A stretch of DNA of 64,000 nucleotides from Ottelia alismoides (lineage: Eukaryota > Streptophyta > Magnoliopsida > Alismatales > Hydrocharitaceae). Below the pieces are notes generated by a model, which made no database searches, was not told the origin of the DNA, and was given only the letters and a program-made list of their open reading frames with translations. Shown here piece by piece: positions 46,576 to 57,534 of the stretch. Position 1 is the first letter of the stretch; every line of letters starts with the position of its first letter. Where the stretch lies: contig JAZKJV010000603.1 of the NCBI GenBank assembly GCA_037367405.1, positions 868,001-932,000 of the forward strand, written 5' to 3'. The position numbers and the translations under genes are program-made.

Positions 46576-48300
46576 AAAATTGGAAAAATTTAAAACTTTT
46601 TGGCTAAAGTAAAATCCTTTGAACTAAGTGGACTCAGTGGTTTTCAAGGCTTTTATATATTATGTTACACTATTTTTATAGAAAAATATTTTTGAAAATT
46701 ATTTGAAAAATGAGTTTCCCTTGTTTTGGAAAATCTTTTGAAAATTTTTATTTGTGTGACTTAGTATAGAAAACTCTTTTCAAGGAAAGTAGAGTCTAAC
46801 CTGTGTTCTGACCTCCTATTAAAAATTCCATAAAAATGAGAAAATTCAAAATCCTTTAAGAGTCATTAGTGACTACTAAGCCCAAATAAGTAGCCGCGTT
46901 CAGTGAGGGTTCGCCCTTAGCATAGTGGGTGGTTTAGAGGACATCGCGTAAGGCCCCGTCCTCAAGCAACGGGCTCCGGCCTGTACTTACACCCATACTG
47001 GTTGAATGCAGATGCATCTACTTAATTGAGTTTAGGCAGTCATAATGTCTCTTGAAGGTATAAAAAATTGTTTTTTTGAAGGAGTTGGATTAAATCCTCT
47101 ACAATCACACTTCCACCCAGGATCTGAAATGATTCAATAAAGCTTAATATATGAGGATTTGAGATTTTAGGTTAACCAGCCTTAGCCATCAGGGTCTTAG
47201 ACTTAATCATCAACATTTACCTAGGTTTCTAGATTTGCATGCTATATTTCATGCTTAGTCGCAGACTATAAGAATATGATCAGCACATCATATGCACGAC
47301 TGCGGTTTCGATGAGATCAGTTGACTCTTCATTTGAGGGACTGGGATGAGGGATTCGAGTCTAGACTTGATCTAATGATGCTCGAGGATGGGATAAAATC
47401 TTTGAAGGCTTCATGAAACCTGAGTGTCAGCAATTTTAGCCAGTATGAGAACTTGGTTCTTATACTAATCTCTTGACATTAACCTAAGTGCCAGGGTGTG
47501 AAATAAATAAAAATGTTGATCATTGTGCGCCAACTCTTGGTAAAAGCAGTGGAGCTGGCCAAAAATACTACAAATCAATGAAAAGTCAAAGAAAAGCTAT
47601 CATTCCAGAAAGTCAAATATCAAAGAGCTTCCACCAAAGGTGAGCGCTCCCAAACATTTCAAAGTGTCCACTTGGACCACCGTTATTAGGACCAGGAGTC
47701 GGGCTTGCACCAAAAAAGAGCTCTGCATCGTAAATACTACAAGTCTGGGTGTAGAAGGTACGATAGGTACTCAAAAAAAAGGCACACCCCGATGTACTCC
47801 CAGGAAAACAAGTGCAGACGACTCCAACTTCTCTTGACGGACGCACTGATCAACACCAAAAAAATGTATTGCGTAATAAGGCACTAGAGAGAATCCTTGT
47901 TCCAATGAGAGGGAGAGAAGAAATGACACAATCCCATGCCCTCAATTACTGGCCTTCCATCTACAGTTTTAAGTCTGACAACTAAAGAGATGGTGGACTG
48001 GATGCAAGATTTGATTTATTACCTAGTGTTGAGGATTGGGTCCTTAGGAGAATTTCTTGGACCAAGACCTTGAGTGACGTTTTGACTCTACTCTCGTGAA
48101 AGCAGTCAACACTAAAAATCATACCCTTAGTTTATATGTATATCAGAGAGAGTTTAGATAACTAGAGGGATTGGATGCCTCTTGATTAAGGCTGGGTTGA
48201 GCTCTAAGATTTTGGATCTCTAAAGTTGAGTGGGCTTGAACAGAACAGATCATGTATGCACATGCACAAGGGGGTTAATCCAGCTCATTTATTCTCTTTG

Positions 48301-48335
48301 ATGCTCGGGGACGAGCATAGTTTAAGTATAGGGGG
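48301..48335 (+). promoter_or_regulatory. Element H pre-PPT hairpin and PPT
   Basis: A perfect 7-bp stem ATGCTCG/CGAGCAT (48301-48307/48312-48318) with a GGGA loop, then GTTTAAGTATAGGGGG abutting the 3' LTR. Stem bases differ from A and B at two paired positions (CTAG-type versus CTCG-type) while pairing is kept. Confidence 0.85.
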
Positions 48336-51300
48336 TGATCAAACTCGATTTCATCATCTTAATTTGCCTATTTTAACCCCCTTGCTTAAGTGTATGTCAA
48401 TAAAAACCAGAAAATTCTTGTAATTATCAAAGTCTTAGAATAAATTAAAAATCGCAAAAAATAGCAAATTTAAAAATCGTGGTGTTTTTAACCTTAAAAT
48501 TACCCTCAAAAATATTTTCTGCCCTTAAATGTCCTCTTCTTCATTTTTAATCAACATGAAACTTGTAGATCTCATCGAGATCTACAACTTTCATGTTTTG
48601 AGTTTTTCCAAATTCGGCCATCTACCCCCTATAATTCACTTTCTATCTTCGAATAATTTGATTGGGCCACGTGGCTCTTTCTGGTTGAGCTACATGGCCG
48701 CATCTCCAAAGCGCCACACGCCCATGCCCAGTCGCCGTCGGATGAAGGTCTGGGAGCCTTAATCGCAACCGTTCATTTTGCCCTAGATACCTGCCATCCG
48801 ATCAGGGCCTGGGATTCATCACATCCCTCCGTCAGCGCTGCGCTCCAAAAGCTCCACGTGTCACCTCCATGGCCATTCGATCTCGCTTTTGTCTCTTCAT
48901 CTCCACCATTCTTTACGCCCCAGATATCGACCCTCCGATCTCCATTCACAAACTCATCACCACCGCCCGCTACCGCTCTCACCACAGTAAGACACGTGGC
49001 TGCATCGGCACCCTTTGATCGCCTCCAGCCATCTCATCTCAGTCGCTACGTTCTGCTGCTCCATCCACCACCCGATCTTTCCAATGATTACATCACGGTC
49101 GTCCATTTCAGACCTTTCCTCCTGGTGCCATGTGGAGCGCCTAATTACCATCTGATCCAGCCGCCCTTGATATGGACCGCCCACCCAAGTCGCCTCCTCC
49201 TCACTCCACGTGGCGCGCCTAAACACCCTTCGATCGCATAGTCTGGGATCCACCACAGCCGTTCTTTAGCGCTCGACCCTCAGCCGTTGGATCTCAAGAT
49301 CCAACGGCCAAAACATCGTCGTCAACCTCCGCTCCTCTCTCTCACACGATCAGCCACCTCGCGCACCTATCAGCCCCTTCCATTTTTCCCCGAGTCTTCG
49401 ACAACCTTCTCCACTCAACAACCAAGCCAGGTCGTCACCCATCCACGACCCTCGCGAGCAACCACTCACTCCACGTTTCCGCTCCGCTCGCTCCATATCC
49501 CTCATTCAATCCATGTCCCCACTCATCAGAACCGCCACCTTCGAGCCTTAAATATGCCATCTCCTCCACCCTCCATGGTTGTCCGCCATTACGTGGGGCC
49601 TCACCCACCCCTCTCCTCCTCCCCGTGACAGGGGGAGGTCCGATGGAGGCGCGAAGATGGTGTGGCTCCCGGTGTCGTCTCTAAGCCATGGTGGGCTTAG
49701 CCCTGTGGTGGCTACGCCCCGCCAACCTGCTCCCCGTAGCCGGGGGAGTTCAGCGATGACCAGAGGTTCAATGGAACCTCAAGCCCAGGCCCCGCTCCAC
49801 CTTAATCTCAGGTAAGTACCTCTAGATCCCCCTCTGTATTTTCTTTCTAATTCTCCTATTTTATTCGCTTCCTACACTTTATATCCACCTCCATTGATCA
49901 CTCCACCAGCTCCTCCTTGCCTCCATTATCCACGTACTCACCTTCGACCAGCCTTCCTATCCTCCATAACCTCAGACCACCTTAGTCCCAACTCCTCCGG
50001 GCTCGCCGGAGAAGACACCCGCCCGCCACTTGTTGTGCCCCATCACGGCCTTCAGTTTCGTCCCACCTCGCTTTCACTGTATGCATAACACGCTTCGGCA
50101 TTAACACTAACGTTGCAGGTACTTCCCAATTCAATGGCTTGAGAGATTGCTGGAGTTCTCTTGGCGAGCTCCATATCCATCACCGGAGCAGCTAGGTCCT
50201 TCTCCACGCATAACTGCAGCTCGCCCAGACCTAGAGCTTCATCGACAACCAGTCAAGAGCATCGGGTGAGATTCATCGACGCTAGAGAAGAGCAGCGGAG
50301 CTTTGATCACCTCGTCGGAGGTCTGGATCCTCCGCCAGCTGCAGCCGAGGAGGAAGAAGCAGCAGTCGTTGGATGCTCCTCCCCAGATCTCATCCAACGG
50401 TTGGGAAGAAACCACGTCGTCATCTAGCGCAACCTCCATATATCGTCCGATCTTGAGGATCGAGCGGTCTACAATGGACCACATGTGCAGCAACGAAGGA
50501 TTCAGCAGACCATTGGATCCTCACGATCCAGTGGTTCACATCGGGCCACGTTTCAGCACCGAACCTCGGCTCTAGACCAACAGGCTTGGGTACTCCGAGC
50601 CTACTCCGAGCCTACCTCGAGCCTATGTTGTCCGCCGAGCCTAGCCGAAGCTGCACCGAGCCTCCTCCGAGCCTGGATGTTCTCCGAGCCTGGAGATCAC
50701 GTGTGATGCACGTGTGATCTGGGCAAATTGCACAGAGGCCCACCGAATTCTTCAATTTTGTAGACAAGTACTGGATTCACGTGCCAACCACGTGCATAGG
50801 GGGTATTTTGCATTTATACCCTCACGGGTTTTCATAATTGCAAAAATACCCTTGTGTGTGTAGGTTATTTACAGGGAAGGTCCCAAACTTTCTCTTATTT
50901 GCTTTTTAGTCCCACCCAAGGACATGTTTGTTATTTATCTTTCATGTTTTCTTACAGTTATGCCCTTGTCTTCTTTTATGCATATATTGAGCATCGTACC
51001 TCTGTTTCAGTTGATTTCAGTTTCATTTTGAAGCTTGCTTGATGAACTTTTTAATGGCATATTTATTTCTTGTTTTGGACACTGTGATTTTTATGTATTA
51101 TTATAATAGCAAACTGTCTCTGATTGCTTAAGCTTATACCTTGTTTAAATTATCCATCAAGTTTGTCACTTGAAATTAATCCTGAAATTGATTCATTTTT
51201 TTAAAATGCTCATTATTCTGATCTAGGGCATATTTTCATTGCATTTCATCGCATTTATTTGCATGGTTAAAAATAAAAAAAATGCATAAAAAATGCATCA

Positions 51301-51583
51301 TTCCATGTTTACTTAATGCATTGTTTTATCTTCTTGCATATATTGACCTATTGTTCTCTAACTCAATACTTAATAAAATTAATAAAAGTATGAATATCAC
51401 GAAAGAGGCTCGTATCCCTGAGTTCGACCTTGGTTACTTACCAAGTAAAATAAAAATACATGACCATTTGATTTCATTGACCAATCAAATTAGATGGTTT
51501 TTGACGAACCGAATCCAGCCCGACTAAGATGACATCCGAGTGTTAATCCCGCACTCTTAAAGGGTTGGATTCTTGGTTCATCA
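48336..51583 (+). repeat. Element H 3' LTR, 3248 bp
   Basis: Pairs with 41926-45161 along its full length. It starts TGATCAAACTCG and ends GGTTCATCA. It contains the same palindromes, intron candidate and arrays as the 5' copy. It is followed by the ATTTT duplication (51584-51588). Confidence 0.92.
49812..50118 (+). other. Candidate intron in H 3' LTR
   Basis: Donor CTCAG|GTAAGTACC with full consensus; acceptor AACGTTGCAG ending at 50118. Partner of 43393-43697. Confidence 0.6.
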
Positions 51584-51588
51584 ATTTT
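51584..51588. repeat. Target site duplication of element H, right copy
   Basis: ATTTT directly after the 3' LTR, matching 41921-41925. Confidence 0.75.
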
Positions 51589-51740
51589 TCATATGGACCC
51601 ACAAGATTTCTTGTAATTGCATTTAGGTCATCACTAGGTCACCACATGTAGTTCTACAAATGAGGGGTTTTGGGTATTTTACATATTTTATACTAGAATT
51701 TAAGTATATGTAATTAAATGAATGCTTATTTTATTTTAAT
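51589..51740. other. Flank between element H and the hAT relic
   Basis: About 150 AT-rich bases. It may be an intron or the degraded upstream part of the hAT gene, since a polypyrimidine-like stretch ending in AATTGTAG precedes the first recognisable hAT codons. Nothing firm can be called. Confidence 0.4.
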
Positions 51741-51744
51741 TGTA

Positions 51745-53031
51745 GTAAAGTGGAAGTTGCGAAAATGTATTCTCAATAACCACCACATATTGGTACTGTT
51801 ATTGCGGATGCTATTCTAAATTGCTTAGTTGAATGAGGATTGATAGTAAGATTGCCAGTATTACACTAGATAATTTTAGTACTAATGATGTTGCGGTAAG
51901 GACATTGAAAGACACTTTTACTGGAAGGGGTTGTTTGTTATTTAAGGGAAAACACTTTCACGTGAGATTTTGTGCACACACACTTAATCTTATGGTTCAA
52001 GATGACCTTCACGCATTAGAAAACACTATTTTTAATATAAGAGAAAGTGTGAAGTATATAAAAAACAACACACGTTTAAAGAAATTTGGTCAGATTGTAA
52101 AGCAATTGAATCTCTCTACTTCAAGAGGGCTTTCCATGGATGTGCCTACTCATTGGAACTCCACTTTTTTCATGCTTGATTTTGTGCTTTGTTATAAAAT
52201 TGTATTTCAAAATTTATGTTATAAGAGACGAGAGTTACGAATGGCTGCTATCACAAGAAGAGTGGGAGAAATCTGGAAAAATATGCCCTCTTTTAAAGCA
52301 AGTTTTTGAAGTGACGTAAGTCTTTTCTGATACAAAGTTTCCAACAACAAATTTATTTGTTGCAAAAATGTTAAAAGTAGCAAAAACTTCGAAAGATAAC
52401 ACATTTTTTAGCAATGATTTTATTACATGGTAATTGTACTGAAATTGAAGTTCGATAAATATTAGAAGTATTGTAGTCTTTTGATCACTATTGCTTGCCT
52501 CCTTGATATGAGATAGAAATTGAAGTCTACAGAGTTTATTTTCGATAAGGTTTGCAGTTATATTAAATGTCAAGAATAGTTGATGAAATTGAAGAAAGAA
52601 TTGTTAGGTATATATTCTTTTTACTTGCAAAGGATGGGAAAACAAAATGATGGAAGCAAAATTTTGGTGTAAGTAAAGAATATTCGAATGCATTTCTTTC
52701 AGAATTGACAAGTGAACCTGAATTGGATGATTATTTGGATAATGTTGAAAATGAACCTCCTGAGAAATCCGATTTGGAGAGATACTTGGAAAAGCCAACG
52801 TCGAGATCCAGAAAAGGGGATCTTTCTTTTGATGTCTTGGATTGGTGGAAAAACAATGCTTTGACATTTCTCGTGCTATCTATTATGGCTCGTGATATAT
52901 TGTCGATTCCTATTAGTTTTGTTGCATTGGAGTCAGCTTTCAATACTAGAGGGAGAGTCCTCAGTGATTATAGAGGTTCATTATCTCCTAAAATGGTTGA
53001 GGCCCTTGTATGTACTTCTAATAGGATTTGA
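51745..53031 (+). pseudogene. Element I: hAT transposase relic (Ac-like)
   Basis: DNA transposase of the hAT superfamily, in pieces. A WKLRKCIL start (about 51752) and PHIGTVIADAILNCLVE are followed after a frameshift by KIASITLDNFSTNDVA (51833 on). Then come FCAHTLNLMVQDDLHALENT, IRESVKYIKNNTRLKKFGQI and MDVPTHWNSTFFMLD, typical of the hAT catalytic region. The C-terminal dimerisation domain is at 52705-53031: FDVLDWWKNNALTFLVLSIM, then ARDILSIPISFVALESAFNT and GRVLSDYRGSLSPKMVEAL. The region between (52310-52700) is frame-broken. The N-terminal BED finger and terminal inverted repeats were not found. Closest in type to Ac/Tam3-like plant elements. Confidence 0.9.
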
Positions 53032-53040
53032 GAGATTCAA

Positions 53041-53764
53041 GACATTATTCAATATTCAAATGTAAGAGCATCTTCCATGAATTAATTTCAAGAAATTTAT
53101 AGTTACCAAGAATGTAAATTTTGAATAAATTACAGTATGTTGTTTGTTAAGATGAAAGCTTGGGGTTTGTGAGTCCAGAATAGACATGATCTTCTCACGT
53201 GGAAGGTTAATAATAAACTCAAATGTATATGCAAATCCAATTATACTAGTATAATTTTGATCCTAATGATTTTTCTTTATGTGAAGGATGTGGAAGTGTA
53301 GATGCACTCTTTAGGCTTCTATCAACATAATTGACAGGAATCAAAGCAAAAATCTAAAAGTCCATATTTATTCGACATTGATTTTTAAAGACTACTTTAT
53401 TGCATTTATTTTAAGATAAATGTGTGTATTTCATGTTTGTTCAACAACTAAAATTCCATGCTTGTGATCTCATATTTTTTGTAATCTAAACTATTTTCAA
53501 GTGAGTCATAGAAATTTTAACCCTTTTCCATCAACTTATTTTATTTTTTCTTATATATTATGCATAAATCAATTTTATCAGGTAAACTATTTGTTGCTTG
53601 TATTTTTACTCCAAATATCATATTAGTTTGTAGGATTTTCTATACGAGCTTGGTGTTATCGTTCATCAACATGCAAAGTTAATCACAATGCATTCAATAA
53701 TTGATCAATTATGTGTATCATGTTTAATACGCTTAATCTAATTATTTTTTCTTTATATATTCAT
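53041..53764. other. AT-rich stretch without recognised feature
   Basis: I see no ORF, RNA gene or repeat of note between the end of the hAT coding relic and the LINE. It probably includes the 3' flank of the hAT element. Confidence 0.5.
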
Positions 53765-55940
53765 CCATCTTGGATCAACAACAACAACAAAGCCTTTTCC
53801 CACATTAAGTAGGGTCGGCTACAAGGATTCTTTGCCTCCATTCAGATCTATCTTCGGTCATTCTCAGGCTTAGAACCAAGAAACTAAGATCCCTTCGTAT
53901 AATCTTATTCCAACACTTCTTGGCCTTCCTCTCCCTCTTTTAGTCAGGTCAACATTCCAAAACTCACATCTCTTCACCATTGCATCAGCTGACCTTCTTT
54001 GCAAATGATCAAACCACCTTAAATGATTTTCTCGCACCTTATCCTCGATCAGAGCTACGCCAACTTTCCTTCTGATGACATCATTCTGAATATGATCTTT
54101 ACATGTGTGTCCACACATCCACCTTAACATTTTCATTTCTGCTAGTGCCATTCTCTGCACATGTCTATGATTCAGAGGCCAACATTCAGATCCATAGAGC
54201 ATAGCGGATCTCACAGTTGCTTTGTAAAACTTTCCTTTGATTTTCAGAGGATTTTTCTTATCACAGAGAACAATAGAGGCTCATTTCCACTTTAGTCGAT
54301 CTGCATTTATTCTGTCTATAACATCTCCATCAATTTTCCCATCATGTTGTAAAATAGATCCCAAGTATCTAAGATAAGCTCTCTTTCGAATGTTATCATC
54401 ACCTATTTTAACCTCAATTCCTTCACCATTGCTTCCATCAAAAGTACACTCCATATATTCAGTCTTGGTCCTACTTATACGTAATCCCTTAGTCTCCAAT
54501 GCATGTCTCCGGGCCTCAAGCTTCTCATTTACTCCATCTTTAGTCTCATTAATCAACACAATATCATCATCGAATAACATACACCAAGGTATCTCATCCT
54601 GAATGTGACTTGTCAATTCATCTATAATAAAAGTAGAAAGGAACAGACTCAAAGTTGAACCTTGATGTAGACCGATGTTGATGTCAAAATAGTTAGTCTT
54701 CCCAGACTGTATCCTTACACAAGATGAAGCCCTATCATATATATATTTTCTGAGGTTAATGTATATGTCACGTACTTTTCTCTCCTCCAAAACTCTCTAC
54801 AATATCTCTCATGGGACAGAATCATAAGCCTTCTCTAAATAAATAAAAATCATGTGGAGGTTCTTCCTTTTAGCTCTGTAAATCTCCATTATTCTTCTTA
54901 GCAAGTGGATAGATTCAATGTTTGAGCGACGTGGCATGAATCCGAATTGATTTTCTTTCACTTTGGAAACTTGCCTCAACCTTCTTTTGATCACACATTC
55001 CCAAATTTTTATAGTGTGACTCATCAGCTTGATACCTCTGTAATTTGAACAATTTTTAATGTCGCCTTCATTCTTATAAAGAGGCAACACGACGCTTCTT
55101 CTCCATTCTTCAAGTATTTTCTTGCTTCGCCTAATAACATTGGATTAATTTTGTTAGCCAAGACAAATCACGCTAAAATAAAACTCTCCAAACTTTTATA
55201 GGAATGCCATCATGTCCTACACCTTTCCCATGTCTCATAACCTTCAAAACCTCCTCTACTTACTTCCTTTGTATTCTTCTATAGCTTGCACGATTCAAGT
55301 AACTTTCACTACCAGCTAGATTTCCTAAAGTGATCTCTCTATTTCCTTCTATAATAAAATGCTTATGGAAGTATTGCTTCCATCTAGTCTCTATATCCTT
55401 CTGAGTAACAAGCACGTAACCTTCCTCATCCTTAATGCATATCACTTGAGAAAAATCTTTGGTCTTTATTTCTCTTGATTTAGCCAGCTTAAATATATCT
55501 TTCTGGCGCTCTTTAGAGTCGAGATTTTTGTACAAAACTTCATAAGCTATTGATTTAGCTCCGCTTACCACCTTATCTTCTCTATTTTTGTAGTTTGTGA
55601 TAGTTTCATTTGTTCTATCCTTTGACATAGCTTTAAAGCAAGCTCTTTTAATTTTAGCTTCTCTTGCACCCCTCCACTCCACCACAAAGACTCCTTTTGA
55701 CCTGGAGTTCCTCCTTTTTGACTTGCTTAGCATCTCTTTGTCTACCCTTCTGATACAAGAGGCTACTACCCCCACATCTCATTAGCACTTTCGTTACAAT
55801 ACCAACAGAAGCCTTCTAAAAATTTCTCCCTGAAGCTTGATTGCTTCAATTGAAGATTCTACCATATAGTTCTAGTGATCTTGGAAACTCTCCTTTTCAT
55901 TACTAGCCTTTTTATTTGCACATCCATGACTAACAAGCGA
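53765..55940 (-). mobile_element. Element J: plant RTE-type LINE, 5' truncated
   Basis: The 3' end is at about 53775, where the minus strand finishes GCTTTGTTGTTGTTGTTGA, the short-triplet tail of plant RTE elements, which end in simple repeats rather than poly(A). The ORF follows in four open pieces on the minus strand. The endonuclease half is missing: the sequence stops at LTR K (55951), so K may have inserted into it or the copy was already 5' truncated. Confidence 0.88.
53870..55775 (-). pseudogene. RTE LINE reverse transcriptase
   Basis: Target-primed reverse transcriptase, broken. 55775-55260 is the pre-RT linker with SKERQKDIFKLAKSREIKTK and VICIKDEEGYVLVTQKDIET, then RWKQYFHKHF. 55090-54809 has LPLYKNEGDIKNCSNYRGIK, KVKENQFGFMPRRSNIESIH and FIYLEKAYDSVP. 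54790-54281 holds the active site as FDDDIVLI, where relatives have FADD, then HALETKGLRISRTKTEYMEC. 54214-53870 is the C-terminal part: LYGSECWPLNHRHVQRMALA, EMKMLRWMCGHTCKDHIQND and GRGRPRSVGI. Stops separate the pieces, so it is inactive. Confidence 0.9.
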
Positions 55941-56975
55941 TGTTGGGTAGTGATGAATCCCTGATCATCACTCTTTATTCTTTTATTTTAGTTAATCATC
56001 TTGGCAAAGCATCATGTAAATAGATGTAAATACAATAAGTTAGCATTGAGCATGCATGTGCTAATATTACATAATTAGCATGCATTTGTGCAAAAATAAA
56101 AGAATAAAGAAAAATAAAAAAAGAAGGAGGTATTTAGAATAAATACAGAGGCACCCGAACCTGAAGAGAAGGCCAAGCATTGGCCTGATCGCCAAATAAA
56201 ACAAGTAGAGAGAGATAGGGCCCACTCTAGATTGTACATATTAGTTGTGTAAATAAATAATTATTTTTTAAAATAAAAACAAAATATTCTTGTTTACCAC
56301 CTTGTATATATTCCTAAAAATAAAATAAAAATCAGAAAAATAAAAAAAACAAATATAAAAATAAAATTCTCTCTCCCTTGTAGAAAATACCTGTATATAT
56401 GCTCTCTCCTCTATTTATTATATACCTGTAAATAAAAAAAATAAAATTTTATTTTATACTCCAAAAATTATTTTGTAAATAAATAAAATATAAAATTAGG
56501 GTATTTGTGTAAAAATAAAAAAATAAAAATAATTGTATAAAATACATAGGTCTATTATACCTATATATAATACACTATACTATATATATTAATTTATTTT
56601 TCAAAAAAATAAATAAAAATCACAGAAAAATATTTTGAAAAATAAACAATATTTTTTATTTTATATACTTTTTGATTTAAAATCATTTATTATTTTTTAT
56701 TCAATTTGTAAGTATTTTGTACATTCGATTTTTCCGATTGGTCCACGTCACGTTGTTGACCCGGGTCAACGCCCTCTTCTAGGGCGTGACCTGACCCGAT
56801 CTCATCGTCGGACCATTTTTTTTCGAATTTCCCCGGTCGGGTCACGCAGCCCCTCGCTCCAATTCTTCGCCCGTGGTCTCTCCTTGGATCCAGAACCTTC
56901 GCGGATCCCTAGGAAGGCGTAGATCTTCCTAGGGTTACATGCCTTTGGCCAATTCCTCCTGTCGCCTGGGAACCC

Positions 56976-56982
56976 TATAAAG
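56976..56982 (+). promoter_or_regulatory. TATA box of LTR K
   Basis: CCTATAAAGTCTCTC, the same core and context as LTR B at 20069. Confidence 0.7.
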
Positions 56983-57219
56983 TCTCTCCTCCGCCTCCCA
57001 GGAGCGGTAGCTTCTCCCTTCCTCCCTAGCCATCTCCCATTGAGTGACAGCTTCCCGAGGGACCCTTTGGATCGAAGCTTGGAGGAGAAGCTACACTGCT
57101 CAACCTCGTGGCCGGCGTGCGACGCCATGATCAGCCTCCCGACCTTCTGCAGCTTGGTGGAGGCCATTACCTCGTCGACCTCCTTCGCCTGAAGATCTAG
57201 AGTTCTCATAGGACCTCAG

Positions 57220-57534
57220 GTACCCCATATTTCCTTAGCATTTCCCGTCTCGTCTAAATCATTCTATCTTCCTCCGCCGCGAGTTCATCTGCTCCGACCA
57301 GCTGATTGGAGCCTCGACATCCACCTTCAACCGTCTAGATCAATCTGCAGCCTCGCCCTCCAGCTTGCACCACAACCTGATCATCCTTAGCCTCGATCTT
57401 CAGGTCGAGATTAGGGCCAAGATCTCCTCTACCACCTTCGCCGGATATCAAGCTTCGCCGCCTCTGTTTCTTTGGTTTTTAGCTTCTATAACCCAGACCG
57501 GAGCATAGCCTGGAGTCCTAGCTTTCCTTTGCAG
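57220..57534 (+). other. Candidate intron in LTR K
   Basis: Donor CCTCAG|GTACCCC, acceptor CTTTCCTTTGCAG ending at 57534; 315 bp. The acceptor has a good pyrimidine tract. The place relative to the TATA box matches LTR B. Confidence 0.5.

Larger units (their letters stand above)
45182..48301 (+). other. Element H internal region, noncoding
   Basis: From 45182 to about 46100 it is leader-like, with a segment (AAATATTGTTTTGGGAGAG near 46010) resembling the start of the conserved pre-gag block of A and K. The longest frame there (45313-45663, 116 codons, lysine-rich then hydrophobic) has no recognisable domain. From about 46230 it is the 3' noncoding region: PPT-core palindromes, the internal PPT-like block, TTTGAAAA-type sequence (46560-46870) and a tail shared with D. 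The whole of gag-pol is absent between these two parts. Confidence 0.8.
41926..51583 (+). mobile_element. Element H: complete non-autonomous Athila derivative without gag-pol
   Basis: Two LTRs (41926-45161 and 48336-51583), a tRNA-Asp PBS, a 3.2-kb internal region, pre-PPT hairpin and PPT, flanked by matching ATTTT duplications. No gag, protease, RT or integrase motif is present. The internal region joins a leader-like segment to the 3' noncoding region seen in A, B and D. The structure is that of a large retrotransposon derivative mobilised in trans, presumably by coding Athila relatives. The LTRs differ at roughly 10 of the first 150 positions, mostly transitions, so the insertion is not very recent. 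Confidence 0.88.

Noticed and set aside
41926..51583. Segmental duplication of a 3.2-kb host region
   Set aside because: The two copies are bounded by TG/CA ends, have PBS and PPT on their inner sides and a 5-bp duplication outside, so they are an LTR pair.
53765..53800. A stand-alone (CAA)n microsatellite
   Set aside because: It is the 3' tail of the RTE LINE, followed directly by its conserved 3' end and RT frames.
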